This document shows, piece by piece, positions 24,364 to 35,661 of a stretch of 64,000 bases of DNA (position 1 is its first letter; every line of letters begins with the position of its first letter). This DNA comes from Nymphaea colorata (taxonomy: Eukaryota; Streptophyta; Magnoliopsida; Nymphaeales; Nymphaeaceae), in the NCBI RefSeq assembly GCF_008831285.2, contig NC_045144.1, positions 20,103,716-20,167,715 on the forward strand, given 5' to 3'. The translations under genes were made by a program, and so were the position numbers. The notes under the pieces were generated by a model. That model ran no database searches. It had not been told where the DNA came from and was given only the letters and a program-made list of their open reading frames with translations.

Positions 24364-25696
24364 GTTAGATTTATATTTATATTTATATTTGTGGTAGTGT
24401 TCATTTAACATATAGGAAATTTGTCCAGCCAGCTAGCTAGTTTATTTATTTTCCTGCTAGGTTAATGTGATACGATATATGCAACCATAGGGATGATCAC
24501 TGGCAGATTCAGGCTAAATTAAGTTATATTATATTCACCATGACACGCTTCATTTGGAAAACGAGAAGAAGACTGCCGGTGTAGCAGATTTTATAGAGCG
24601 AAAGTTTCAGCGGGCACTTTGAGGCTTCAAGGCCAAAGTTTCAGTGGGTCCTATTGCAGTTATGAAATGAAAACTGCTGAAATCTCTCCCGGCGGGAAAC
24701 CTCTATAAAAACCCTGTTAATCTTATACTTAGGGTTGATCTTGAGAGATTACTCAAGCCGCTCTTCCTAAAAGCAAACCCGTTAATAACCTATGTAAGGT
24801 TTTATTCTTTCTTCTTCTCCTTCTTTTTAACACTAAACACGATACCCGCTGCATTTTCCCCAACATTAGTATGAGAACCAGGTTCTTTGAATCCTTGTTA
24901 GACTTTTGTGGTGCCTGTGATGTTATTATGTGGTGGTTGTGATGTTTATAATGAACACCGCCTGCGCACTCATGTATGTCGCTGTGTTAAGATCATGCCC
25001 ACTGTTGTATGCTTATTGTAAGCCCCGGGAACCTCCTTGTTTCCTCTCTGTGAATTTAAACCCTCGGTAGAAAACCAGAGAATGGGAGGTTCGCCATCCG
25101 CCTCCCTTCGTTCCAATCGCTTGCTGCTTCTGGGAACTGAGGCATCAGATTTTTGTCTGCTGATTTGTCGATGCACAATGGTCGCCGGTTACCGAAAACG
25201 ACCACTGCAGTGCTAGCAGAGAAAGAGGAGAAATGTCAAAAAGAAAGGAAAGATTAAGCGACGAATATTTTTCCTCTTTTTTTTTTTTTCGTTGGACCTC
25301 ATAAAGTCCCCTGTTTTTTAAACCTCGACCCCTCTGTCTCTACCGACGAGCAGCAGACGCCCGACGGACTGGAACCCAGTCGTCTTCCTTGTGCCAGAAG
25401 CTGAGACGTCCTCATGCTGGTAGGCTGGTAGCAGAAGAGAGGCGACTTGGATAAAGAAAGAAGACGGCGTTTGAATGTTACTTGTGACATCTAAAACTGC
25501 ATGTTACTTGGCCCAATGCAATGTGCTTTCCCTAATTATCATTAATATGGATGCAGATAAGAAGGATTACAGAGGCCATTGCTTTACCTGCCTTCGTCAT
25601 GGCGTGTGCTGCAAAGACTTTTGTTGCACCAACCGATGCTGCTCGGCGGAGGAGTACGCTGAGTTACTGAAAGAGACGATTGTCCCTCAGAACTGA
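22336..25696 (+). CDS. CRP2: secreted cysteine-rich peptide, two exons
   Basis: Exon 1 is 22336-22423 (88 nt) and exon 2 is 25557-25696, giving 75 residues. The signal peptide is almost identical to CRP1 and ends at MAFA. A variable spacer (RTLHENK) follows, then the eight-cysteine core C-x2-C-x5-CC-x3-CC-x3-CC, EEY and the C-terminus VPQN. The donor AAAA|GTATGT and acceptor GATGCAG|AT are phase 1; the TAG acceptor seen in CRP1 is TGG here. The intron is 3.1 kb and contains a truncated Copia LTR and the 0.6-kb segment shared with CRP1. Relative to CRP1, exon 2 has a 6-nt insertion and 15 replacement changes but only one silent change. Both noncoding flanks are far more similar, and all cysteine codons are kept. 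AATAATAAAG near 25760 is a likely polyadenylation signal. The protein is probably secreted; its molecular function is unknown. Confidence 0.72.
23752..23822. repeat. (CT)n ... (TA)n microsatellites
   Basis: About 14 CT units, a short unique spacer and about 16 TA units lie in the CRP2 intron. A second CT/TA pair is at 24295-24362. Confidence 0.9.
24650..24867 (+). mobile_element. Truncated Copia LTR
   Basis: It aligns with the 3' two-thirds of the LTR at 8516-8896. Landmarks are TTGCAGTTATGA, a TATA box (CTCTATAAAAACCC), CTTATACTTAGGGTTGATCTT, GTTAATAACCTATG and the end GCATTTTCCCCAACA. The 5' TGTTGG end is missing. It lies just upstream of the 0.6-kb duplicated segment in the CRP2 intron. 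Confidence 0.6.
24880..25473. repeat. 0.6-kb segment nearly identical to 3540-4137
   Basis: This is the partner copy, in the same orientation. It is immediately followed by TGTTACTTGTGACATC, the sequence that precedes exon 2 in both CRP genes. The 3' breakpoint of the shared segment (after GGCGTTTGAA) therefore coincides with the point where CRP1 carries 5.2 kb of extra DNA. Confidence 0.8.
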
Positions 25697-26117
25697 GGCT
25701 TCCTGATTCGCCGGTGTTGACGCATGTTGATGATAATGGTAGCAGCGAAGGTGCTTGTCAATAATAAAGTAAGCGTGCATGCTTACAATCGAGCATGCAT
25801 GCAGGGTATGTGTGTCCTGGTTCTTGTTGATTTTGCAAGAACCTTATCTGTACGCTTTATGTCGCGTGGAATGAAATAAATTAGTTAAGCTCTGCCAAAT
25901 CACTACACTACAGAAAGAAGCATGTTTTTTGCAACATCCAAGATCCTGCCATGCAAAGCCAAAAATCCGTTGCTGCAAGTTTGTAGCATAATTACTTCAA
26001 ATTCTTACTTGATCGTAAGATTAAAAACCATTAATTACTGTTGTTTCGGCGGCAGATGAAAAACTTTAGCTACTGTTTTTACCTTTTAGCAACAGTTATT
26101 CTGCGTGTGTGAATATC

Positions 26118-26150
<33 letters not shown>

Positions 26151-27460
26151 AACCAAACCCCTTAATTTTGCTAAAAAAAATTTAAATAAAATATAAACAT
26201 CTTAATACGTATATATAAAAACTATTTTTATCATAACAAAGCTGTTTTTATGAAATATGTTGATTTTTTATCATATGCTATGAGAGCCGTTTATTTTTTT
26301 CCTTTTATAAAGACACTATTAAAATCTAAGAAATCATCAGCTGAATATGGACTTGCAGAATGAAAGAGAGAGATTTCACAAAAAAGATATTATGATCAGA
26401 AATAGAGAGAGAGAGAGAGAGAGAGAGAGAATGCATTCAAAAAAAAAAATTAGGAACACAAAAAGAAAGAGAATTCACAAACCAGAGAGAGTTTTTACAA
26501 AAGTACCACCTTATTGATGTAAAACGGCTGTCAACTTTGAGAAAACTAAATGACTAGTTTGTCAAATAATTAATTTAAGAATGGTGGAGTAAATATATAA
26601 TTTTAATTTGGACGAAAGTTCAAAAAGCAAGTTAGGATCCCTGTTGATCTTCCGCGCACTGAAGTTAGCCATGAATGGGTGGCCGTCACAATATGAGGTG
26701 GGCATGTTTTTGAAACTAGAATTGTGTAATCAAACACATATTTGATTTCAAAATCGTCGACTCATTCTTGAATCAAAATTCTGAAATTACCATTCTGTTC
26801 TAAGCGTGGAATTGTGATTTTCAGAATTCCACAATTCTTTCATCTCTGCTTAAGGCACATGTTGTCACCATAGTTTTAATTCATCACTTTTAAAATTTTA
26901 ACTAAAAATGAAATTTTCAAATTCTAATTTCAGGTGAATTTTTGCTTCAGAATTTTATTTATACAGTCAAAATTTGCGACCGTCAAACGATCCTGATTGT
27001 ATAATTCTTTCATTACAATAAAGGAAAGACTTGCCGATTGAAGCACCAGACCGGCGTTTTTTGCCTTCTCTCCCTTTGAGTCAAATTTCATTAGAGCATT
27101 TACTTTAAGTATGGACAGTCGGCTCGGCTCGGTTAAATTAAAAATTATATATTTTTAATATAGAATAATATATAAATATAATTAATCATAATAAAATATT
27201 AAAATTATATATATAAATTAATAAAATATATATTAAAAATTTTATGGGACCAAACTGGGTTTTGTCGGGTCCAACCGAGCTGGCCCGATAACGTATCGGG
27301 CCGGCCGGATGCCCTTCATTTGGGGCCCGAATCCAGCCGGGTACCAAGTACCCGTTGGTGGCCCGGCCGGATGCCGAAGCTTAATTTACCCACAGCAAAC
27401 ATTTTTAAACCCAAAGTCAATGATGTATTACAAAGTAACGGTCATCAACAAGCCAACTTT
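25480..27460. repeat. CRP exon 2 and 3' flank duplication, copy B
   Basis: This is collinear with 9360-11500, including the GC-rich GGCCCGG block at 27240-27380. Microsatellites are shorter here (26124-26150, 26405-26430). No gene other than CRP2 exon 2 is present. Confidence 0.8.
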
Positions 27461-29506
27461 TCCTCTTTTCTTTCGATTTATCAGATCTCTAATGCAAGAA
27501 CACATTTAACACCACTTGGAACTTGATTAACGATCAGATTCAAGTTTTCGTTCACTGAACGAAGTAGAAATTATAAAATCAGGATATGATCCCATCTACC
27601 TTCATCACCATTTGTTTATATCATTTTGGAATCCTTCAAAAGTGAAACTGGAAGCATGGAGACAGACTACTTGTTGGCGGATAATAGTTTCGTTTCACAT
27701 GTTCGAGTTTAACGGAAGGGTTGCTGCAGTGGGGGCCTTCATGCAGTGGCTGCGCAAGAAAAAATTTCTGAAAGGGCACTAGTTCAAATATTTTCATATC
27801 TGAAGCGACATTCATACGAAACAATATTTAAAGATGTTAATGTAAAAATAAATAAACTGCCCCATGTAAAGGGGAAAAAAAGGAAAAAGAGAAGTCAATT
27901 TAGTTGGTTCATTAAGAAGGAGAGGAAGGGAAAAAAATTTTAAAAAAAAAAGTTTGGTTATAAAGAATATTAAAAAAAGAAATGAAAATGATAACTCAAT
28001 GTGACTGAGACTAAGATCAAACCCATTAAGTTGAAAATGGTGAGACTGAAACCATTGAGCTTAGAAGATCATAGAGAACACAAGGCAATTGAGAGATTAT
28101 ATCTCTTACAAAGCTGCTACCTGTCCTACTGAGAACCGGGTGACATTCAAAAACTTCTAAGCCTTACGCTACCTTTTTAACTACAATGGGCAAAGAACAA
28201 CTTAGAAACTGAAATCAAATGAGATGATGGAAACCACACCAGGGAAGATAAAGAGAAACCATTGGCCGCCATATGTGTCAACGAAGACCAACTTAGAAAC
28301 TGAAGGCTGAATCTCTCGAAGAAAAAGCAAAGATAATGTATATAATCTTCATTGAACTCAATATTATATAGTGGGCATCCCCTCTTACAAAATTCATTGT
28401 GATTCTCCGAAGAGTAGAGGGGACAGCAAACGTAGGCTAATTAGCGGTTTCTTTCTTTTTTTCATTCGAGGTGGGTGGTTCATTTTTTTACCGCTCTAAA
28501 GAGAGGCAACTATTGAAGTGATGCTTTGTATATTGCTTTTTAAAATCATTTTTAGTGAAACAAATAAGTTAATTTGGATTCATTAATTTGTATTATAAAA
28601 AAATTCGAGTTTAAACCCTTTGAACCTCAAAAACTTTTATCTAGATTTGTTTTTGGAGCCAAATACTGATCCAATTTCATATTTGGGAATCTTTTGAATC
28701 TCAAAAAAACTTTCGCCTGGTCTAGAAGCATCGAGGAGATCCATATATATCCAACAAAAAGAATAATAAAACTTTCATACGTTTTCAAATTTTTATATAC
28801 TTTTCAAGAATAATTATAAATACACATTTAATTAAGTTTTGGACGAATAACAAATCCACACTCATGTTTTGGGTGTTATTTGGCCCCCCTGCAAATTTTT
28901 TTTAACTTTACATATAAATTTTACAAAATTTTGTGTATCCTATATAAAAATTTTGTAAAATAATATTTCAGTACCTATCAAAATTTTGAAACTATAATTG
29001 GGCCCCCTAAGAAAAAATTTGTGGGCTCACCCATGCTTCATCTCTTCATCAATAGTTTCAAAGAGTATTACAATAATAAATTAAAATGGGTGTTTCCCTT
29101 TCCAAACAAATTTTCTTTAAAAAAAATAACAAAAATTCAAAAAAAAAAAAGGAAACTGCTGTCTCCCTCCATGGGACCTCGCCAGAGGGTTTTTCCCCTC
29201 GCCTCGGTGGGTATAAGCATAAATAAGGAGGGTAGCTGCTATATATATATATATATATTCATCTGACTTATTTGATATAACTTTTTTTTTTTTCACTTTG
29301 ATGCGTTAATCTCCTTCATGACTCTTTTGCACTTGCTGGTAACTGTTGTCCTGGCAAGAGCTCACAGATTTGTTATCTATTTTTTTTCAAAGTACCAGAC
29401 CAAATCAAGTTCTCCTATTCACTTAAAGGTTCGATGAGTGTTCCATGATATAAAGATTCCGTTCAAAGATTGTGGAATATTTATAAGACCCTCGTTTTAT
29501 TGTTCT
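27461..29506. repeat. Flanking duplication block with ~0.9-kb extra insert
   Basis: The stretch at 27470-28385 has no equivalent at 11.5 kb, and its 27870-28330 part matches 41060-41600 (ACTAAGATCAAACCCATTAA, AGAACCGG, AACTACAATGG). From 28385 it returns to the sequence of 11500-12660. The stretch at 28880-29030 is a short dispersed repeat (GGCCCCC...AAATTTTTTTTAACTTTACAT) also seen at 23860, 31205, 34740 and 42165. No gene is recognised. Confidence 0.55.
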
Positions 29507-31012
29507 CGCTATAAAAAACTGAGGATTTACCGGTAGCTGAAAAACGTCTAGAGAACATGGATATGCATTATCGATGTTAAAACTATTATCGACATTCAAG
29601 CACACGTCAATATAGAATTTTACCGACGTCTATAAAACATGGCTATGCGTCGGTAAAAGTTTTATCAACGGTCGAGGTGGTCGATCAAGACAATGTCAGT
29701 GAAAACTATCATCGACATTCAAACGCACATGTCGGTGTGGAGTTTTTCACCGATGCATCATGTGCGTAGGTAAATTAAATTATTATCGACCCTTTATCAA
29801 CACATTTTGGGCATCGGTAAAACATTTTATAGGCACACAGTGACACAGGTGAGAGTTAGTAACATATTTATTGATGCAATTATGTGCGTCAGTGAAGATT
29901 TGTTAATTTCTTTTTTATCGACCCATATCCATGTGCATTGCATTTATATGAAACCTAGATAGCTGCAGCAAAATTGAAAAAAAGCCTGAAACAGGAAACC
30001 TAAAATTACCTTTAGTACGGAAACAACAAGAAGAAAGCAAAGATAACAACCAAATAAAATAAACAACATGAAGATAGATAAGACATTAAGCAAATAAGAC
30101 AAACAAGAAGATAGAGAAGATATGACCAAATAGAATAAAAAAGAAGGTAGCAAAATCATGAACAAAACAGAAAAAAATAACTACTTCACTAGCAGCTAAT
30201 GTTCTTTTCTTTTTTAGCGACACGATCTCCACTGCTTGGAGAAGAAGGCTGGATTGCAAAAGCACAAAACTTGAGGGAAAATCTTAAAATCATTACCATA
30301 TAAGAATATCATAACTTAAAATCTTTCACCAAAAAAAAAAAAACTTAATATTAAGTTTGAGCAACCTTCTTTTTTATCATTGAGATGTAAAAAATTGATG
30401 AGAACACCTACAATTGCCCAAAAACTTCGGTAAACGTTGGTGGAAAGAAGAGGGAGGAGAAAGAAAAAGTGGAAAGAAGAAAAAAAGAGAAGAAAGACTT
30501 GAGCAGAGTTATACTGATGCATGAAAAACATAGGTAATGGTTTAATTAAAAGCATCGGTGAAAGATACTTTTAGCAATGTGAGCATGACCACGTGTCGGT
30601 AAAACTTACTTCTTTTTATCGATTGTGAAGTTGACGTCAGTAAAATGTTCTTTGTCGACGTTTTGTTTTGAGCGTTCGTAAACATGACACATGTTTAGCG
30701 ATGTTTTTGAGTTTGGCGTCGATAAAAGTTCAACTCCAAATAACACCCTAGCAGCACACAACGGGAAAGGCTACTTGTCACTGATGCTTTATTATAAGTG
30801 ACATGTTTATCGATGTTTTTGAAGGAGACGTCAAAAAAGTTCAACTTCAACGACATCCTAGTGACAAGCATCGGTGAAAGTTTTTTTCACTGATGTCGAG
30901 GACATCGATAAAAATTAATCTTCACTGACATTTAAAGTTGAACATCAGTAAAAGTTGCCTTTCACCTACATTCATTTTTCTACGCGTCGGTGGATCAGCC
31001 ATTTTTTTAGTG
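29507..31012. mobile_element. CACTA-like non-autonomous element, copy 2
   Basis: The left end is CGCTATAAAAAACTGAGG and the right end ...GCCATTTTTTTAGTG, which is CACTAAAAAAATGGC when read inward. TCT target duplications lie at 29504-29506 and 31013-31015. The interior of about 1.5 kb is full of GACGT/GTCGGTAAA subterminal repeats. It shares flanking sequence on both sides with copy 1, so the occupied locus was itself duplicated after insertion. Confidence 0.72.
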
Positions 31013-31770
31013 TCTATAAGTCTACCACAATCTTTGCGGGTAGATTAATAAAACACTCATAGTATGTTCTTGATGGGGCCATTTGGCAATTCACAATAAA
31101 AATCCAATCCAAATGATTGTTAGATTCACATGTGAATCCAAATCTTGACTTGTAAACCAAATATAAACTGCATAGTCACAAACTTTTAAAATATATAGAC
31201 ATTCAAGGGCGGAGCCAAGGGAGGGGTCCTGACTTACCTTATTTTTTTCTAAATTAGGGGGGTCCTGACTTACCTTATTTTTTTTTAAATTTACATGTAA
31301 ATTTTAGAAAATTTGAACTATCTTGCATAGAAATTTTAAAAAACGATATTTCGGCTCGAGTCAAAATTTAAAAACTTGAAAAATTTTTGACTCAATGCTT
31401 ATAAACATTGAATATAAAATATTTAAAATTAATTGTGATCCAAATTTGAATGTGATCACATATCGTTTCTTGAATTTTCTAATTAAATATCAGTTTTTTT
31501 TTTCCTTTGTCTGATTTCTTTGAAAAAGTTTCTGTCGCATATGCATATGCAGTACAACACCACCAGACCGGATTAATGAACATCGACGACAGAAGACCTC
31601 ACCCGATTGATGTTAGAGAAAGGCTGTGACGCCGATTGGAGACTGCATGAGAGACGAGTGGACGATTTACATCAACTCTTAATGTTCGGTGGATGTCAGC
31701 GGCATTATGTGGATGAAGCATGTGTCGAGGACTAGCAGAACGCTTCCGCAATTATATCTGACGAATAGCT
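31013..31770 (+). repeat. Orphan CRP promoter-side module
   Basis: It contains GCCATTTGGCAATTCACA, a GTGATCCAAATTTGAATNTG block, TTTCTGTCGCATATGCATAT and a GATTGATGTTAGAGAAAGGC block. These match the far-upstream half of modules A and B. The module stops before the GGTGCACCAATAC block and has no TATA or first exon. A GGGGTCCTGACTTACC tandem duplication lies at about 31225-31290. Confidence 0.5.
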
Positions 31771-32364
31771 GTAAGCTTCCCAGTCAATAATATATGCCCC
31801 TTCTTTAACTGACATTGCCTCTCTTTCTCTTTTCAGAAAACCAAGAGTCACTCGGTCTTTTCTTGGCAAGAAAAGTCTCCACCGTCAGGGTGAACGGGTT
31901 CGGGTCCTCTTTTGAGGCTGGATCCAACCCAACGGCCTGGGCATTAAAGCGTGTGTGAGAATGATTTTGATGCTTTTGCATGTCTTTGTATCTTTCCCAA
32001 AGCACATTAATGCTAAGTACATTAATCGAGGTTCAACTTTCTTTATCCAATTTTTATGTGTACTCGTGGGCATCCGGCCCGGCCCGACTGGATAAAAATG
32101 TATGTATCTATGCACATGTGTGTGTCATAAAAGAAAGGCAACTGAACTAATCAAACAGAACGTATTTTATTTCATAGCACAAGGAAACACGATAGAAGCA
32201 AACACTGCTTGTTGCTAACAGGAAGAAGAACTAGGAAGGGGCGCACCCTGCATGCAAGCTGTCCCAGCAGACAATAAGCATGCGCTGGCTTTATTATTTA
32301 GATGCACCATAAGTTACTGCTATCATCCTGATGAAGACGATAACAGATCAGAAATGAGAAGCTT

Positions 32365-33638
32365 TCAGTTTGCAATGGATGCTATCCTGCTAGGGACAGC
32401 GTGAGCATTCACGAACGCAGTATACTCCTCAACATTGCAGCAAAGAAGATGGCCGCAGCATCTCTGACCTGATCGGCAGCATCCAGTGCCGGAGCAGCAG
32501 CTCTCACCATATCCGCAGCATCGGCCATTGTGGCAACTGACTCCACAAAGAAGATCGCCTGTCGCCTGCTTTTCGTCTGCATCCATAGCCATAATGATCA
32601 GGAAAGTGGTCAGCCAATCAATAAATCTCATGCATGTCTACATGCACAAATGGCAGAATACTGTGGACTGGGTGCATCATACGTAACTCGAGTAAGTGGT
32701 CCGGTTAATACGACTATCGAAGTGTTTGGATGCATGGCATTTTGCCTCCAAAACACTTTTTTTTTTTTTCTGCTTTCTTGGGCGGTTTGGAAACAGATTT
32801 TTCAGAAACATTGGTTATACTTATTAAGAAGGCGGTTTACTTATTAGTAATTAAACAAACTATCACTATCACCATAGGTTATCCTTCCAAAGCCAGTTTT
32901 TACCAAACCACCGAAACACAAAACTAGTGTTTCATTTCTTTTTTTAGCCTATTTTAGCCAGATGAGCCCGGCCGAAGAGGCACATGCATCGTCTATGCGT
33001 GGTGGTAATTTAAGTGGTCATGCACCTCTTTACATCACTTCAAGTCTGCAAGATAACTTATATTCCAAGACGAGGCCGATGCATCAATACCTACCTGTGT
33101 CCTGGTACCTCTCGTTCAAACACTTGGAACTCCGATAATCGAGGTAGATCTGCGCATGTTACTAAGATGGCAGCAGGTCTATTTTTTTGGTTCTTCAAGA
33201 AATTTGCCATAGGAAAGAGTATAGCTAAAGATAAGTCGGATACAAGTAGAAAACTCTAACGAGCATATATGTATCATTGAGCATACCGATCTGCGTGCTC
33301 ATGTGCATGCGCGTGTGTAGTTTGCATTAGAGAGATAGAGAGATCTGGAGAGGAGGTATTGATCGGATCACCACTACTTTAACAACAGCCACAAATTTGT
33401 TATTGTCGGCGTCTCATCAAGCAACTCTATCATGCATGCAGTTGGCGGTTCGACGCCAACCGGCTGCTTGACGTGATCTAATCTACTTTCTCTTCTTTTT
33501 TGGTGTGGAGAGAAGAAAGAAGCAAAAGAAGACTAAAGAAGGAAACATACTTTGTTTTTCAACCACATCACTTGCCGAAGCCACAGAGAGCAGCAAGAGA
33601 GCGGCAAGAAAGAGGACGGAGAAGGAAGCTTGCTTCAT
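32365..33638 (-). CDS. CRP3: 12-cysteine secreted peptide, two exons
   Basis: Exon 1 is 33638-33551 (88 nt) and exon 2 is 32576-32365 on the minus strand, giving 99 residues. The signal peptide MKQASFSVLFLAALLLLSVA is predicted to end at ASA. The mature region has 12 cysteines: C-x3-C-x4, then CC-x5-CC-x4 twice, then a final CC. The shared EEY motif and a VPSR...C-terminal extension follow. Exon 1 length, phase-1 intron, GTATGT donor and GATGCAG acceptor are the same as in CRP1 and CRP2. The 3' region (AATAATAAAG, CATGCTTATTGTC, GCATGCAGGGT on the minus strand) matches the CRP1 3' UTR. The intron is 974 bp, much shorter than in the plus-strand genes. The start is the inner ATG, because the longer frame begins upstream of the probable cap site. 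The pattern of double cysteines recalls granulin but does not fit its spacing. It is probably secreted; function unknown. Confidence 0.78.
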
Positions 33639-33707
33639 TGTGAATACAAATTGCTTCACAATTGCTGGAGGAAGAGTGGATGGGTGCAGAATGGCATCCC
33701 TCGACAT

Positions 33708-33716
33708 CTATTTATA
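33708..33716 (-). promoter_or_regulatory. TATA box of CRP3
   Basis: On the minus strand TATAAATAGATG lies 78 bp before the CRP3 ATG, matching CRP1 (80 bp) and CRP2 (90 bp). Confidence 0.7.
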
Positions 33717-33939
33717 GGGATGGCATGAGACTCAACCAAGACGACGCAGTTAAATCTGAATCTGATCATATTTCTTTTCAAAAGTTTTTGTCGGATATGG
33801 ATGAAAAGTACAGCAAGAGACTGGATGCATAACAACCAGCCCCATTGATTACTTGTATACCTTCACCCTTTAATGGCTCTGTCACCCTTTAATGGCCCTG
33901 ACTTGAAGGCTGTTTGTCATTTTACCTTCACCTCTTTTC

Positions 33940-34185
33940 GATTTCTCACTTTGGTCTTCTCAGAAAGTTTTTTCTTTTGTGTTAACGGGAGGTATTTTCG
34001 TATAAACTATACTGGATCACCACCAAATTTTGGTGCACCAATACTGTGTGCTGAACATAACCAGGTTCGGCAGAAGTGAACCCGAACAAACACGTCCCCT
34101 TGTCCCTTTTTCTCTCTCTCTCTCCTCTATCTCGAAGGCTACCCGCCAGAAGTGGCCAGTTAGCATCACCGGTCCTCATAAGTTT
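33940..34185 (+). repeat. Partial CRP promoter-side module
   Basis: It contains TTTTGGTGCACCAATACTGTG, GAACATAACCAGGT, CAAACACGTCC and a (TC)n stretch, then CGAAGGCTACCCGCCAGAAG. The same order is found at 1530-1690, 21480-21680 and 35690-35885. It is in plus orientation, that is, opposite to CRP3, although it lies on the promoter side of that gene. Confidence 0.6.
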
Positions 34186-35612
34186 GTAAAATGATAAAAT
34201 TGATGTTTTAGTAACAAAATAAATGAAGATAAATAATTAAACTTAAGTTATATGCTTTACAGCAAAAATAATGTAAAAAACAATGGGAAAACGGGTTTTT
34301 TCAAGAAAGACGGGCTTTGTGTGACTATATTTTTAACCTTATCCCTACAACATATCTATATGAGGCCATGTTTTGGAATTTTGCTGGGAATGAAGATGCA
34401 TGTGGAGATGAAACAGTGGAGATGGTAAAAGAGCCGAAAATGGAAATGAGATTGGACTTGTCAGAATTGACAGTGTTTGTATTTAAAAAGAGAAAAGGCC
34501 AATGTTCCTGCTCTGAATTTTCAAACCCGCAGTCGCAAACAGCTCAATTCTCAAATCCACGACCACAAACAGTGGGCAATCATTCAGGATTTTCTAATAT
34601 CCCATAAATAGTTTTTTCGTTTCTAACGATCTAAATCGATCAGATATATCTGATTACCGATTCAATTTGGTCATCGTAATCAGTCGGATTTGGTAAATAA
34701 ATTCAGAATATTTTAGCGTGCAGTTTTGTACCCCTAACCAGGGGTGGAGCTAGTGGGGCGGCAGGAACATTGGCCTTGTAAATTTACATGTAAATTTAAA
34801 AAATCTTATTTATCTTTTATGAAAAAATTAATTGTTAAACATAAACCTGAGTGTTATATCTGATTAGTGTTATATCTGATTGACATCTGATAACTTGTGA
34901 TCCATACCAGTTGCATGTAGCTGAAGTAAAGTTGGTCTTACAAAATGGGCACCTAGTCCAAGTCTGAATCCAAAGTTCATTAGAGTGAATCTGGTTAAGT
35001 TGAATTTGGACGTGGAGACATATTCGTGGTGCATTTGGATTGTGAAACTAAGTCATAATGTCCGCTTTTGCGATCCGCCATGTTTATTCGTGGAGATTTG
35101 TTTTGGATATAGGACCATTCAACGTCTAAATCCATTCGTAATTCAAATTTGATTAACTGATCGAGCTCTATAAGAGATCCAAAATTGTTTTATTGGTCCA
35201 TAACTATTAAATTTGTTTGGGATCTTGTTTTTGCTTTGTTGGGTCAAACCCACTTAGGATCCGAATTTATCTTATCAATATGACTTGTTTAATCATCAAT
35301 TTGATTCTCGTGAATGCTATGTGCTAGTATCTTAAACTATATATGATGAAATATTCACGACATCACTCTCATTGATGGGTGTACCACAACTCATAGCTTT
35401 GGACCAAGGAAATGAAAGGGGTTTCGGGTTTCTTTTCGGCCAGTAGGTTACTAATTACCTCATCCACTGACAAATTTGATACAAGGTTCAACTTGTTGTT
35501 TTTACCTGGACACCTAACTGTATATACGGTGGGCAGGCAGATATGCTAGATAAATACAATATAATTTGTTTGTAAAATTTGAACCTCACAATTCTCTCTC
35601 TCTCTCTCTTTA

Positions 35613-35661
<49 letters not shown>

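Noticed and set aside
32365-32576. Granulin domain in CRP3
   Set aside because: Repeated CC pairs recall granulin, but spacing (alternating 5 and 4) and the missing flanking single cysteines do not fit its consensus.
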